This document shows positions 51,236-62,456 of a stretch of DNA of 64,000 nt, piece after piece. Position 1 is the first letter of the stretch, and every line of letters begins with the position of its first letter. Source of the stretch: Sphagnum compactum (lineage: Eukaryota; Bryophyta; Sphagnopsida; Sphagnales). The translations under genes were made by a program, and so were the position numbers. Location: NCBI GenBank assembly GCA_965153455.1, contig OZ234494.1:10354001-10418000 (forward strand). The letters are read 5' to 3'. The notes beneath the pieces were generated by a model that worked only from the letters and a program-made list of their open reading frames with translations, was not told where the DNA came from and did no database searches.

Positions 51236-53315
51236 ACAGGAGCTGGAGAGCGAAGGAAAAGGAAATATGCAAATTAATGCCACCAAAGGTATTTCTTATT
51301 CTGCAGGGATTTCCTTGCTGAGCACCTGAAATGGGTTTCAGAGAGAGATAAGTCTGTCCTCAACGATGCCAGTTTCTTTCTGCTTCTATAAGCCCAACTA
51401 AAGAGGAGAATCAGAGAAATCTTGCCATCACATCTTGTGTCACAAGCTTAAGTCAGTGAATATTGTGCTGTATGTCTGTCTTTCAATAGTGTGACACTTG
51501 CATACCTCAAATTTATTCAATTCACAAGACAGGTGGTGGACCTGTAATGGAATGAATGGAAGAGTGCTCCTGTGATCAAAGAAGGGAGGCAATATAAGTA
51601 TTAATAAGGCCACCATTTGATTCCAAGTTGATGAAGCGCAGTGTTAAGAGGGGAGGCTAAGTGCATTCCACTATGCCTTGGTGGCATTAGTGCATAGAAC
51701 CATTGTCAATCTGTTTTGTAACAGGGTTATGGTGATCCTATGGTGACAATGCCAAATGTCTGGTGCCGAAATGTGGGTTTCTGTACAGGATTATTGTCAG
51801 AGAACCTTGTTTCTAAATATAAAACTTCAAAGCAGGTCACTGTGGCCTGGGTTTGGCAGCCAAACACATCACTATGCTCCTGGAAGAGGCTTGGAAACGA
51901 ATCCTTGTCTAGAGTGAAAGCTTTGCCAGTATGTATATCCTGGCTGATGGTAAGAGCACCTGCACTGATCACACAGTGGCAAACCTATTGTTGGCTGCAA
52001 TACAGCAGATCTGCTGTGAACTTCACTTGGCACACTCTCCAATGATTTTGTTAGAGTTTCTGTGAGTTACCAACAGGACAGATTTGAGAATTTAAACTCT
52101 AAGCTCTTGAATCAGGCATGATACCCTGACAACTTTCTTATTCATTGTTTTGTGGTCATGACTGCCTAGTTTTGCAGGTTTGACTAGGAGTATGAGCCAA
52201 GTGAGTGAAGGTAAGGATTTCCTGATTGTGTTGAAATTGATGATATAGGAGAAGCTGTTGTAAGAATTACTTTCAAAGTGCTGTGGAGGGTTGCATTGGC
52301 CTTGATAAGAAGTGATCAAATCTTCACAATATTTTTTGGTGAAATTGCTTTTGAGATTCGTTTCGGCAAAGTCATTTTCTCCTCTTGCATGTATTGTTGC
52401 TAACCTTTAGAGCCAACTACTCAGCATGTTTTGTTTTGGCCTTTCCATGCTTTAACATCATGGAAACCCACTACATGTTTATGTAGGCAAATGTGCCCAA
52501 TTCGATCCCTATGTCATGTGTAGCATTGAAGAAATGTAATATTATTTACGTACAACCAATCAAGACAAATAACTTGTCTAAAATGTATTGTCAAGCTTAT
52601 CTACTTAAAAGATTCAAACCTATTTGAAACATGGTGATTGGATTTTAATTCAATTTTGAAAAAATGCAAAGTGCCTGGTCGGGTCTCAACGACTATTGCA
52701 ACAAAACTCAAAACTCTCAATTCAGCTACCCTAGAACCTGATCTATTACCTAAACCTTAACTTGGCTAATTCGTCAAATCTCTCAATGCTGATTTTTAGG
52801 TTAATGCCAGGGTCAATAACCAATCAGGAGAATCTATCTGGCTTTTTTAGTTAGGCGTAGAGTGATTTCTATTGCCTATTTTGTGGTGGGCCTCACCGAT
52901 TGGCTGATCACCAAAAAAATGTTTCAGAACTTTGAACACTCCAAAGAGAAAATCTGCATGGTTTGTACATTTGGCCCACATATGTAACCTAAAGAGTAGC
53001 CTTTTTTCCTAACTATGTTCAGCACTACCATCTGGGGTTATGCAGAGAGCCACCAAAAAAGTCACCATAAAAGTTAGGTAGTCGGGTCTATACTGTATAC
53101 AAACCTCGAAAGCTTGTGTGAGTAACAATTATATACAAACTCACCACATACCCACACAATTGTCTTTGCTTTCTTTTCATTTTATAGTTGTTGTTACCTA
53201 CAATTTCTTCTCTCAAAACATGCATTGAGTGGAGACTCCCGATTTGTTCCACATACAAGATTAGGTACCCAAGAATCCACCCACCCACTACAGAATTTTG
53301 AGAGAGATGTGGGTA
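51236..53315. other. Unassigned moderate-GC spacer
   Basis: This follows the MED31 pseudogene and may hold its old 3' UTR. Frames such as 51740-52045 (+) and 51727-51972 (-) are mutually antisense and match nothing I know. No transposon motif is seen. Confidence 0.45.
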
Positions 53316-53319
53316 CCAC

Positions 53320-53700
53320 CACACCAATCTCTCACATCATCATCACAATTTCATCTCTTGCACTTCATCACTAATTTTTTTGGGTTGTATGTTTATATGT
53401 ACCAATCTCTCACTTCATAACCCAAAAATAAATAAAATAGTATTCCAATTTCATCCCTCACACTCCCATCACTTTTTATTGTAACTTTATAGTTTACTCC
53501 TAGGTACCAATTAATGTACCAATCTCTCACTTCTGCACAAGATTTTGGTTCCAATTCCATCTCTCACATTTCATCACAATTCCTTCTTGTTTGTAAAAAA
53601 GTTTATAGCTAGCTACACCAATCTCCTTTCACTTTCACCACAAAACTTTTGTTCCAATTTCATCTCTCACACTTCATCACAAAACTTTCATTGTTATATA
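53320..53700. repeat. CT-rich degenerate tandem repeat upstream of the CCCH gene
   Basis: At least four imperfect units contain 'accaatctctcacttc' (near 53323, 53401, 53518 and 53616 as 'accaatctcctttcac'), each followed by 'ttccaatttcatctctcac' and 'ttcatcacaa'. Spacing varies from about 80 to 120. The array ends about 700 bases before the start codon of the CCCH/RRM gene. Confidence 0.8.
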
Positions 53701-54435
53701 TAAAGAAATTGTTGATTGTTCTTGACTTCCTACTTTCCCTTTTAAAACTCTTTTGCTCAGGTATCCATTTTAAAGGTAGGTACATAGATAGTAGTTGTTG
53801 TTTGCCCCTCTTTTTGTGGGCCACTTCCTTCCCTACTTCTTATTAGTTTTGTTGTTTTGGGGGTTTTTTTTTTTTTTTTTTTCCCTCCCTTTGGGTGCTA
53901 GGGTTCATGGCATGTGACAAAGTTGTTACGTTTTTTTGTTTTTTTGGGTTTTCCCGTGTCTGCTCCTCTTCCGCAGATTTTGTTCAGGGTTGCGGTTTTT
54001 AGGGTTTCGGGAGGGAAAGCACCTTTGCTGCTGCGATAGGTAACGAGTGTTTGAGCTTTTGTGGCGAAGAAGAAGAAGACGACTAGGGTAAACGTTTGCA
54101 AGCATTTTTGCTGATGTTTGTGGCGCGATAATCGCAGGAAGGGAATCATAATTCGCCTGTTTTTTAGCTAGTTTTCTTAGTTTTTCGTGTTTTGTTTTTG
54201 CGGTGTGCGGCGTTGTGGAAAGAATTTCTTCATTGAGAGTAGCGTTAGAAGTGCGATATGAAGCAGGGTTCTTTTGAGGAGTGTGTGTGGTATGGCCCAT
54301 CATCATGTTTGGGATAAAATCGAGCGGCGAGGAGGAGGAGGACGGAGCAGGCTTCTGGCAGACGGCAGGAGCAGGAGGACGAGGAAGCTGGCTTTATTAT
54401 TCACACAACAGCCAGTTGACGCGGAAGTAAACAGC
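53701..54435 (+). promoter_or_regulatory. Probable promoter/5' UTR of the CCCH/RRM gene
   Basis: A long T tract at 53863-53882 is followed by GC-rising sequence up to the start codon at 54436. An upstream in-frame ATG at 54274 exists, but the added residues do not resemble the family. Several short upstream ATGs would be translated in other frames. The transcription start cannot be placed. Confidence 0.5.
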
Positions 54436-57400
54436 ATGAAGACTGGTGATTCGTCTCTGCGTCAATACCTTATTCAAAACTTGAAACCCATGTGAGTGAT
54501 TTCTTTTTTTTCGCTTACCTTGCCATGTCCTTCCTTCCTTATTTTCCTTTTGCGCCATTTTTATTGCAACCCTGATTCTTTACTGCACATATCAATCTCA
54601 TTTCCAATACCATTGCATTTTCTGCTACTCGGCTTTTCTTTTGCAACGGATTTGGGGCCATTTCTTAAGCCCCTGTTTCAAGAGGGGTTGTATTTACCTA
54701 TCAGGGGAACCTTGGTATGTGTCAGGGATGGCTTCCCTCTCTTTTCACTTGACCATCTTTGTAGTGATGGATTCTCTCAGTTCCAAATGCAGCTCTCACT
54801 TTTATCTGCAACCCTTCTTGAAAGAACTGTAGGTCAATCACTGCAGTTGATATGTGCAATTTGCAAATTTGCTATAGATTTCTAAAAACCTTCTCCTGTT
54901 TGTTTCCCTGTCTACCTGAATAAAATCTGTGTCTTTTAAGGATTCTAAGAGATTTTAAGGCTTTTCTCTCCTCCCTCCAGCTTCACCACATTTATGCTCT
55001 TCTTGTGTTGCTTTTGCATTCATATGTCTTGTCATTGTTATGTATGTACTGATTGTCCTTTAGCAGAGAACTGTTCTTCCATCTCCTGTAATATGACTGT
55101 GTGCTATGTGATTGAAAGGTGGTTTTAATATATGAGAAAACATAGGAGTTATGTGGGTGGAAAATAAATTGTGCTGGATGGCTGGGTGTAAAACAGGACA
55201 GAGGCAGATCCAACTTTGCTCGCAGACTATGTTGTAGCCCTTTTGAAGAATAATAGGCCCAAGAAGGAACTCCAGAAGTTGTGCATTGACCAGCTCTACG
55301 ATTTCCTTGGCGAGGGTAAAGCTTTTTACACCTGGAGAACTTCCTACCTGATTTGCACTGCTTTGTTTTCTGCCAACCTTGTTTTAATCTCCTAACATTC
55401 TCTCATGGTAGTGTCACAGTCTACTTCCCCTTTCCTTCCAGTTGTCTCACATTTGTATAGTGTCTGTCATGCCTGTATTATTGTAGTAAATGGAAAAATT
55501 TCTCTCCTTGCACTTGACAGTCTGTTCACCCATGGGGTACTGTAGAGAGATTGTGTGACTTTTGTACATCCAACTGTTTGCAGGAACAAAGCTGTTTGTT
55601 TTTAATCTGTTTCGTGCGCTGGAAGATGGAACCATCCCTTCTATTTCAGATGATCTTGAAGGGAGTGAGCAACTGGAGTCAACAGATGCTCCAGGTGGTG
55701 GAGTGGAGATGCGCACCTCTCCTTCACATCTAGAACGACTTCCAAGCAGTGGGCTGCATGTGTGGAATGAGGAAGGTGAGGAAGAGGAGAGCAGTGATGA
55801 TGATCGAAACCACAAGCATCGACGGCGTGTCTCACGCTCTCGCTCATTAGACCCTAACGAGGAGCCTGATTCTTCACACTTCAATGGGCGACCTCCAAAT
55901 GACATGACACACCAAGCTAGGGGCCATGATAGGGGCCTTGCGCACTTTGATAGAGAGCACTCAACTAAATATGACAGACGATCAGGTCGAGAACATGCAA
56001 GTCGGCATTTTAGTAATGGGGATGAAGGGCAGCGGAACATGATAAGAGGGGGCCCCCGGACCCGAGGGGAGGTGGCTGGCCTTCACTATGATGGCATGCG
56101 CATGTTCCAAGGCCGAGGAGGCGCAGGACCTTGGGGTGTGCCCCTTCGACCACCTTCCTTTCCAGAGGGACCCTCTCCACTCTTACCCCCAAGCTCAGGC
56201 TTCTATCCAGGGGCCAGGACTATGGCTGGTCGAGGTGCAGAGTGGTCAACAGGATTTGGACCAATGCATGGCATGGGCTCTGGTCCTATGGAACATGCTC
56301 ATCATGGTCAAGGCTCAGGTGCAGTTGGCATGGGGATGGGCATCCGTGCTGGGCGGCCAAGATGCCCAGATTTTGAAGAGCGGGGGTTTTGTTTGAGAGG
56401 GGACCTGTGTCCTTTGGAGCATGGTGCCAACAGGATTGTTGTTGAAGATGTACAGGTATCCCCCAAATTTGTTCATTGTCAGTATTACCTTTGATTTTCT
56501 AGTGCACTACAAATTGAGGTATAGGGATGGTGGTAGATGTGGTTGCTGTGGCTGGTTTAAGGCTGTTCTTTGCTTGCTTGGGATCTATTTGGAGTAAAAC
56601 TTACAGTCTCCATTTTTTTTGTTGGTGGAAGTTTCAAAAATCATGTCTAATTTGGGGATCAGAACCAGATCTTCCAGCAAATAATTTCTGAGATGCTGAT
56701 TTGTTGGGTACTAATGTTCTATCCTGGATTATTCTTGTTTGGCAATGGATCTATGTTCCCACAACCCAGTCTCCAGGTTGTTGGATAGTAGTGCTATATC
56801 CTGGTGTTTTGGTGTGCTTAAATGATATGGTCAGGGTGCAGAGGCCCCAACCACTACACTCTATAGAGGCCTCTCTATGCCTTTGGCTTAGATGCTTGCC
56901 CATGCACAGCCAAGCTTAAGTGAACAAAGCTTACCCTCCAAAGCTTTTTGCAGCTTGAATGAGGACACTTTTGACTGTTTGATTACCTACGCATCTTGAT
57001 TGCTAGCAAACATCCTGACTGAGTCTTCCCATTGCTTCTGGAATGTGATAGAAACTCAGGACACAGATTTTTTTTTTGCCTGAAATATTGAGTGGATTAC
57101 TATACGCTAATCTAGACCCATGAGCTGATGAAGTCACTGCCATTCATGATGAATGTGTGGTCTGATACTTTTTGAGTGACACTCACAAGGTTATGACTTC
57201 ACTCTTTCCTGTCGTACTTGTCTCAAATTGGCTGGAACTGAAACAGCAGGTGTTTCAAAGTTTTGTTGTGAATTTGTTGTGAACTAAGTATTTGGAGACA
57301 TAGATGCTCTTGTGATGTAATGTGCTATATGGATTTTCCTTCCTCCTGACCTAGCAGCAGCAGGGACCCAGCTACTGCCTTGCAATCTATTTAGGGTGGC

Positions 57401-60053
57401 TTTGTTACCCCATACAGTGTGACTTGTGGCATTGGTTCCAAGGGGCCATTAGAAAATGGTGGAAAGATTGAGAGAATTAAAATCCAAAGAGGTTATAGTC
57501 CGTCATACTGATAATGTGCTTCTGACTTTGCAGAGCCTTTCCAAATTCAACTTGCCTGTCACACTACCTAATGGGCGTGGCATGGGCATGGGCTCTGGAC
57601 CAATGACAATTTCATCAGGACCGATGCTTCCTTCCATTCCAGCAATAGGCAGTAGAGGAGCACGTGTCAGTCAGGAGCCAAATGTCCTTCCTATAGGAGA
57701 GGTGTCAGTCCCAGCCAATGAACCTGACTTATATGATCCAGATCAGCCATTATGGAATAAAGACCGAATTGGACCATCAGGGAGGATCACAAAGCTACCA
57801 TCATTTCACAAGGGACCCCGAGAGCAGGTCTGGGAGGGAGATGCAGGGAACAACCACAAGACTGACAGATCTAGTGAGGTCCTGATGGGTGGAGGAGCAT
57901 CAGATGGTGGGATGCATGGAGCTGATGTAGGGTCTACTGTGTGGGATCGGATTGGGCCTGTTGATCGGAGTGCAGAGGGTAGACCATCAGCGAAGGACAG
58001 GATAGAGGACCAGCAAGTTCAAAGTAGAGGAAGGGGACTTTGGCCAGGGAAATGGGAACGGCAATTGGAGACTCCACATGTGCATGCTGTTACAGGACGT
58101 GGGAGAGGGGTTACTGCACGAGGGGAGGTAGGACTGCCTGGTCAGCGAGCTAAGGAGGGGTCTAGCTTTGGATCACGATCAACCATAGCACATGGTGTGG
58201 TATCAGAGCGAGCTCACCAGACATTGTATGTAAGCTGCATACCTCCCACTTCAAATCGGGCTGAAGTCTTGCTATCACACTTTGAGAAGTTTGGACAGGT
58301 TGTGGATGTACGAATACCACCACACAGTGATAGAGCTTTTGTCCAATTTGCTTCTAGAGAAGCTGCAGAATCAGCTCTGGCATCGCCAGATGCTGTCCTG
58401 GGGAATCGTTTCATTCGTCTTTCATGGGCCAACCGTGATAGCATCCTCAGCAATAATGTTGGATCCTCCCCTGCCACTGGTCACTTGCTTTCTACTGGGT
58501 CTGAGCCTGCAGCTGTGCATTCCATACACAATTCGAAAGGAATGGACAAGCTTGGACTTGCTCAGTTGAATGGAATGGGCTCAGGCTATGTACCAGAGAC
58601 TCCAGCAAAGGAAAGGGTTGGCCAGGTGGCCACATCAAATGGTTCCCAATCTTCTGTGGCTGCCTCAGGAGGAATTGTACAAAAAAAGCAGGAGGAACTG
58701 GAGCTGATGCGAGAGAAGATTCGTCAGAAGCAGGAAGCTCTTGCAAAAAAGCGTGATGAGTTTCGGCGTAAGCTGGAGAGACTTTCCAATCAGGTGATTG
58801 TCCTTCATTTTGCTGCATTCTCTTAATCATGAGAATGGAGATTTCTCAATTCTTATGAGAGATATTCATTTTGCTGCAGTCTGTCCAGCCATCAGCATTG
58901 AAATGAATGGGCTTGAGCACAACCCTGGGTAGTTTCATGATGCTGAAAAAGTTGCAGGTTGCCCTCCATTTCATCTGTAGTGCTGATTGTGCTCATTTTG
59001 ATATTTGTCTGGTCCCAGGGAGCTGGGGAGCAAGGAGATAACTCAGAAGATCAGCAGGCCAGCAAACGACAGAAGCTGGATGACAATGGAGACTCTAATA
59101 TTGGGAAGGAAGGTGTAGCGGCAGGTGGTGCCCTAACCACTGCTGCATTGAGGAAAAGCATCTCAGGAGAAATTCCACATGCCTCACCCAAGCTTGGAAA
59201 ATCACCACATCCAAATATGAACACTCCTGGGGCAATTGCTGGTCACACGTCCCCAGCTGCTTGGGGTCCTGCCCGTTTCAAATTGGATAATCGTCCCTCT
59301 GTCCTTAGAGTCCTTGCCCCACTTCCACCTACTCTGACAGATGTAAGTTTTGTGTGAATCTTCTGAACCACAACGTCTATTCTATGAACCAACTTGACCA
59401 ATTATATCAGTTGTCTGTGTTTGAGGAGAAGTTTGTCTAAGATCATAGCCCAGGTGTTAGTTACTCTTCTGTCACCTTGACAGTGTACAAGATCTAGGTG
59501 CAATATCCAACCTCTTTCTGGGAATTGGGATTGGTTTCTGTGGTTTTGGCAGGTAGCAGTTGCAAGAGAACATTTTGCCATGTTTGGAGAAGTTGCTACC
59601 CTGGAAGTAGAGGATGCGGAAGGTCACAAAGTTGATATCACACAACCATTGACTGTCAACAGTAACTTGCGTGTGAGTTTCACCAATCGACGAAGTGCAG
59701 AGAGAGCACTAGGGCAAGGCAAGTGGTTACAGGGCCAAACTCTGCATCTGGCTTGGGCCCCTGTGTCAAGTAGTCGGGTTACAGATGGGAATGGAGCTGC
59801 CAACAACTCTTTGTTGAGAGGGGATCCAGAGGCACTTAATAGCAGAGAAGGAAGTGGACATGATGAAAATGCAGGGATAGGGGAGTACACCCCAGAGGAA
59901 GATAAGGCAAGTGCCAAGGATGCAAGGAGACAGGTTATATTGAGGGTTGCACAGCAGGAATCATCAGGACAATGTACAGACACAGCAGGTATGAGCAGTA
60001 GCAGTGCAACAGTGCAGCCACTTCTGTGGAGTGGTGCCAGCCCTCTTGCATAG
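54436..60053 (+). CDS. CCCH zinc-finger/RRM RNA-binding protein (RBM26/27-like, plant C3H41/C3H27 type)
   Basis: Six exons (54436-54491, 55197-55315, 55584-56455, 57534-58793, 59019-59342, 59553-60053), all GT-AG with closing phases, encode 1043 residues. Domains in order: N-terminal PWI-like helix bundle (residues 1-75, 'LIQNLKPMTEADPTLLADYV', 'ELQKLCIDQLYDFLGEG'); an acidic and Arg-rich stretch with 'SSDDDRNHKHRRR'; a C-x8-C-x5-C-x3-H finger at about 319-338; 'SLSKFNLPV' and 'DLYDPDQPLWN', shared with Arabidopsis C3H41; an RRM at about 578-650 with RNP2-like 'LYVSCI' and RNP1-like 'RAFVQFAS'; a coiled coil at about 733-769; and a second, degenerate RRM spanning exons 5-6 ('EHFAMFGEVATLEVED', 'QTLHLAWAPV'). 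Animal RBM26/27 act in nuclear RNA surveillance, and the plant role is inferred only. The Met at 54436 fits the family N-terminus. The reading frame continues past the TAG stop to a consensus donor (see findings). Confidence 0.93.
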
Positions 60054-60109
60054 GGAAATGTGCACCCAGAGAATGGTATTGTTACTACACAAAGTGAACC
60101 ACAGGTAAG
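60054..60109 (+). other. In-frame continuation after the stop, ending at a consensus donor
   Basis: Directly after TAG (60051-60053) the same frame stays open for 18 codons ('GNVHPENGIVTTQSEPQ') and ends at CAG followed by GTAAGA in phase 0. It could be a relic of a formerly longer coding exon, an intron donor in the 3' UTR, or a readthrough extension. Confidence 0.5.
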
Positions 60110-60860
60110 ATTCTGTACTTTGTACAGCTTTCTGTTACAACCTCCAAAAGAGTAGTGGCAAGAAGTTGCCAGCTGTGCAGCTCATTATGTAGTCTTTAGA
60201 CAGCTATATTTTGCATACCAATGAAGAAGTCAATTGGCTTTTGGTGACTGTCAAGCAGTGAGGTTTTAGTCAAGTGCAGGCTGTGTTAGTGTGCAACTGG
60301 AATTTTTTTCTGCTATGTGCACTTCTGGTTTGTAGATTATAGTAAGTCATACCAAGGTTCTGCTACAGACTCTCCTTGGATTGAGAGTGGTCACTCTCCA
60401 TTGGAAAGGAGTGTTAACATTTGCAACTGTTTGCTGACGCATGCCAGTTTTGGATAAGTGACCAGAAAGGTCTGCACAACCTCAATGGCATTCTTTCTTA
60501 GTGAGAAATGCAACTCAGTCCCAACTTCTTGTGACATTCGACTTTCATTTTGGTCTGCTGAATTTACTGTTAGGCCAGACCAATCAGGCATTGCTAAGTT
60601 GTACAGTTGGGTGCAGATTTGTGCCTGTTGTGAGCCTAACAGTTTGCCATTATACATTCACCCTTGTCCCTGGTGGTTTTTGCTTACACTATGCTTGTAG
60701 TGAAGTGAGATTGGTGCAAGTTGATGGGGATTGTGAATGAGCCAACTCTGTACAGGATCATGAATTGCTTACTCTCTGATAAGCATCCAGTTTTAGAATC
60801 TAGGATTTAATGCTAACCAATTTCAACATGTACAGTTGCTGAGCAGGGTGCAAATGCTAC
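60110..60860. other. Probable 3' UTR or former intron of the CCCH gene
   Basis: Moderate-GC, T-rich sequence with no open exon recognised. It ends at an acceptor-like 'tttcaacatgtacag' at about 60820-60834, just before the duplicated segment. Confidence 0.45.
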
Positions 60861-61075
60861 AGTGAAATAAACAACAGAAGCCAGCAAGAATGCTATAGAT
60901 ATTGTGCAAACACCAGCTCCATATGGAATGCCTTCAGAAGATGGAGCTGCAAGCTCCAAAACTCACATCAGTGAAATAAACAACAGAAGCCAGCAAGAAT
61001 GCCATAGATATTGTGCATACACCAGCTCCGTATGGAATGCCTTTGGAAGACGGAGCTGCAAAACTCACACCATGC
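60861..61075 (+). repeat. 109-bp tandem duplication with coding character
   Basis: Two copies start with 'agtgaaataaacaacagaag' at 60861 and 60970. After an identical TAA in each, both copies are open in the same relative frame ('TTEASKNAIDIV', then 'TPAPYGMP.EDGAA'). Several of the differences between copies are silent or conservative (GCT/GCC, CCA/CCG, GAT/GAC). This suggests an eroded, duplicated former exon of the CCCH gene or its relative. Confidence 0.7.
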
Positions 61076-62456
61076 AATGGCTTGAGTGCAGCATGGTGAC
61101 TTGTATGTGACTACCTTGGCAAAAGTTGAGGAGGCTATAACAGCTGGTGGCTGAAAAATTGCACAAGGATAAATATATGACTTCAATACCTGTCTTGATG
61201 CTTCCTGATGATCAACTGCCCTGTTTGATTCCACCCTATACTGATTTGAACCTTGCACATGTGACTGGTTATCCAAGAGTGAAAATTAGGCGTCTTGGCA
61301 AGAATGGCAGCTTCCTACTCTCCTTTCAAAGATCACTGCTAAAGAACTAATCCAAACTTGGGGATGCACACTCAGTTGTGTCATGCTATTGTTGAAACAA
61401 ATTACCTAATGTGTTCAGTCAAAGGGGTTTGAAGATTTGAAAAATACAAGTACCATTGTAGCATTGACAACAATTCAAAACCAGACCTTACATGCCTCGG
61501 CAATGCCCACAATTCCATTAATGCCCTTCACTTGCTTACAGATGTGAGCTTTGTAAAACTTCATTCAGTGCCAATTAATTCATCAGCACTCCAAGTAGAG
61601 TATGGAGCCCTTACTGCTGTTTTTCTTTTCTTGTGGAAGGGCATGTTCCCCTGCTCTGTGGAGGAACTTTTCCTTTCAAAACAAAGTTCCTAATGTACCT
61701 GTCAAGTATCACAAAAAACCCTTGAAAAGAGAAGCAGGGGAGTGTTACAGAGAATAACAGTAAGGCACTGGGGTCCAGTCGTTACCAGACCAATACATGG
61801 GTATTGTTCCTCATGTGTAGAGACTGTTATTGCAAAGACAGCGCATGCAGATGTGGTTATTGTTAGATTATGCAAAAGCTGTTTAAAGAGGATCTGACCC
61901 AAAAACTGCAAAACTGCATTGTCTTGCAACTCAGGCCTCTCACTACAGCAAAACTCAATGAACACAACTCTATAGCTGGAAATTTTTCAAAGCACAAAGG
62001 ATATCCAAGCCTAGATATCATCTGAGTGGTGGAAATTCTAGCTATTGACCACTTCTAGCTGTAAAAGGTCACTGAATATCAGAGTTCAGATATTCTATTT
62101 GGCCCTTTAAAGGTAGGACTTGTAATGGTTTAAAATTTTCTGACTGCTTGTCTTCAATTCTCATGTTGGGTGACCTGCCAGACAGAGGAAGCCATTTGTT
62201 AGTGAAAAAGGTTGCAACCATGGGAGCTATGGATATGCATATCAATAGATGATTGGTCATGGTCCACACAAACCATTGTCCTGCCTGGCAATGCATTACG
62301 TTTGCAGGGCTCCTGAGGCACAAGTTGTACAGCAGCCCCTATGTCCATGAGTTAAAAAATTGCATACAACGCATCTACAGAAAGATCACAAGTACCACAT
62401 AGAACTTCAAGGAACATAAGACTTGTGCAACCAAAATCTCAGTGTAAGTTGGGATT
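61076..62456. other. Spacer between convergent CCCH and DUF3444 genes
   Basis: Contains a short open frame at 61147-61350 with no known family and mixed-composition DNA. The two flanking genes converge, so both 3' UTRs probably lie here. No transposon motif was found. Confidence 0.45.

Noticed and set aside
54274-54435. Upstream in-frame ATG for the CCCH gene
   Set aside because: The extra 54 residues are Arg/Gly-rich leader translation without family similarity. The Met at 54436 sits where relatives begin.
55447-56040. 197-codon minus-strand frame
   Set aside because: It is antisense to exon 3 of the CCCH gene, whose plus-strand frame is supported by homology and splice sites.
61147-61350. 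67-codon frame between the CCCH and DUF3444 genes
   Set aside because: It is short, has no family match and no supporting splice context.
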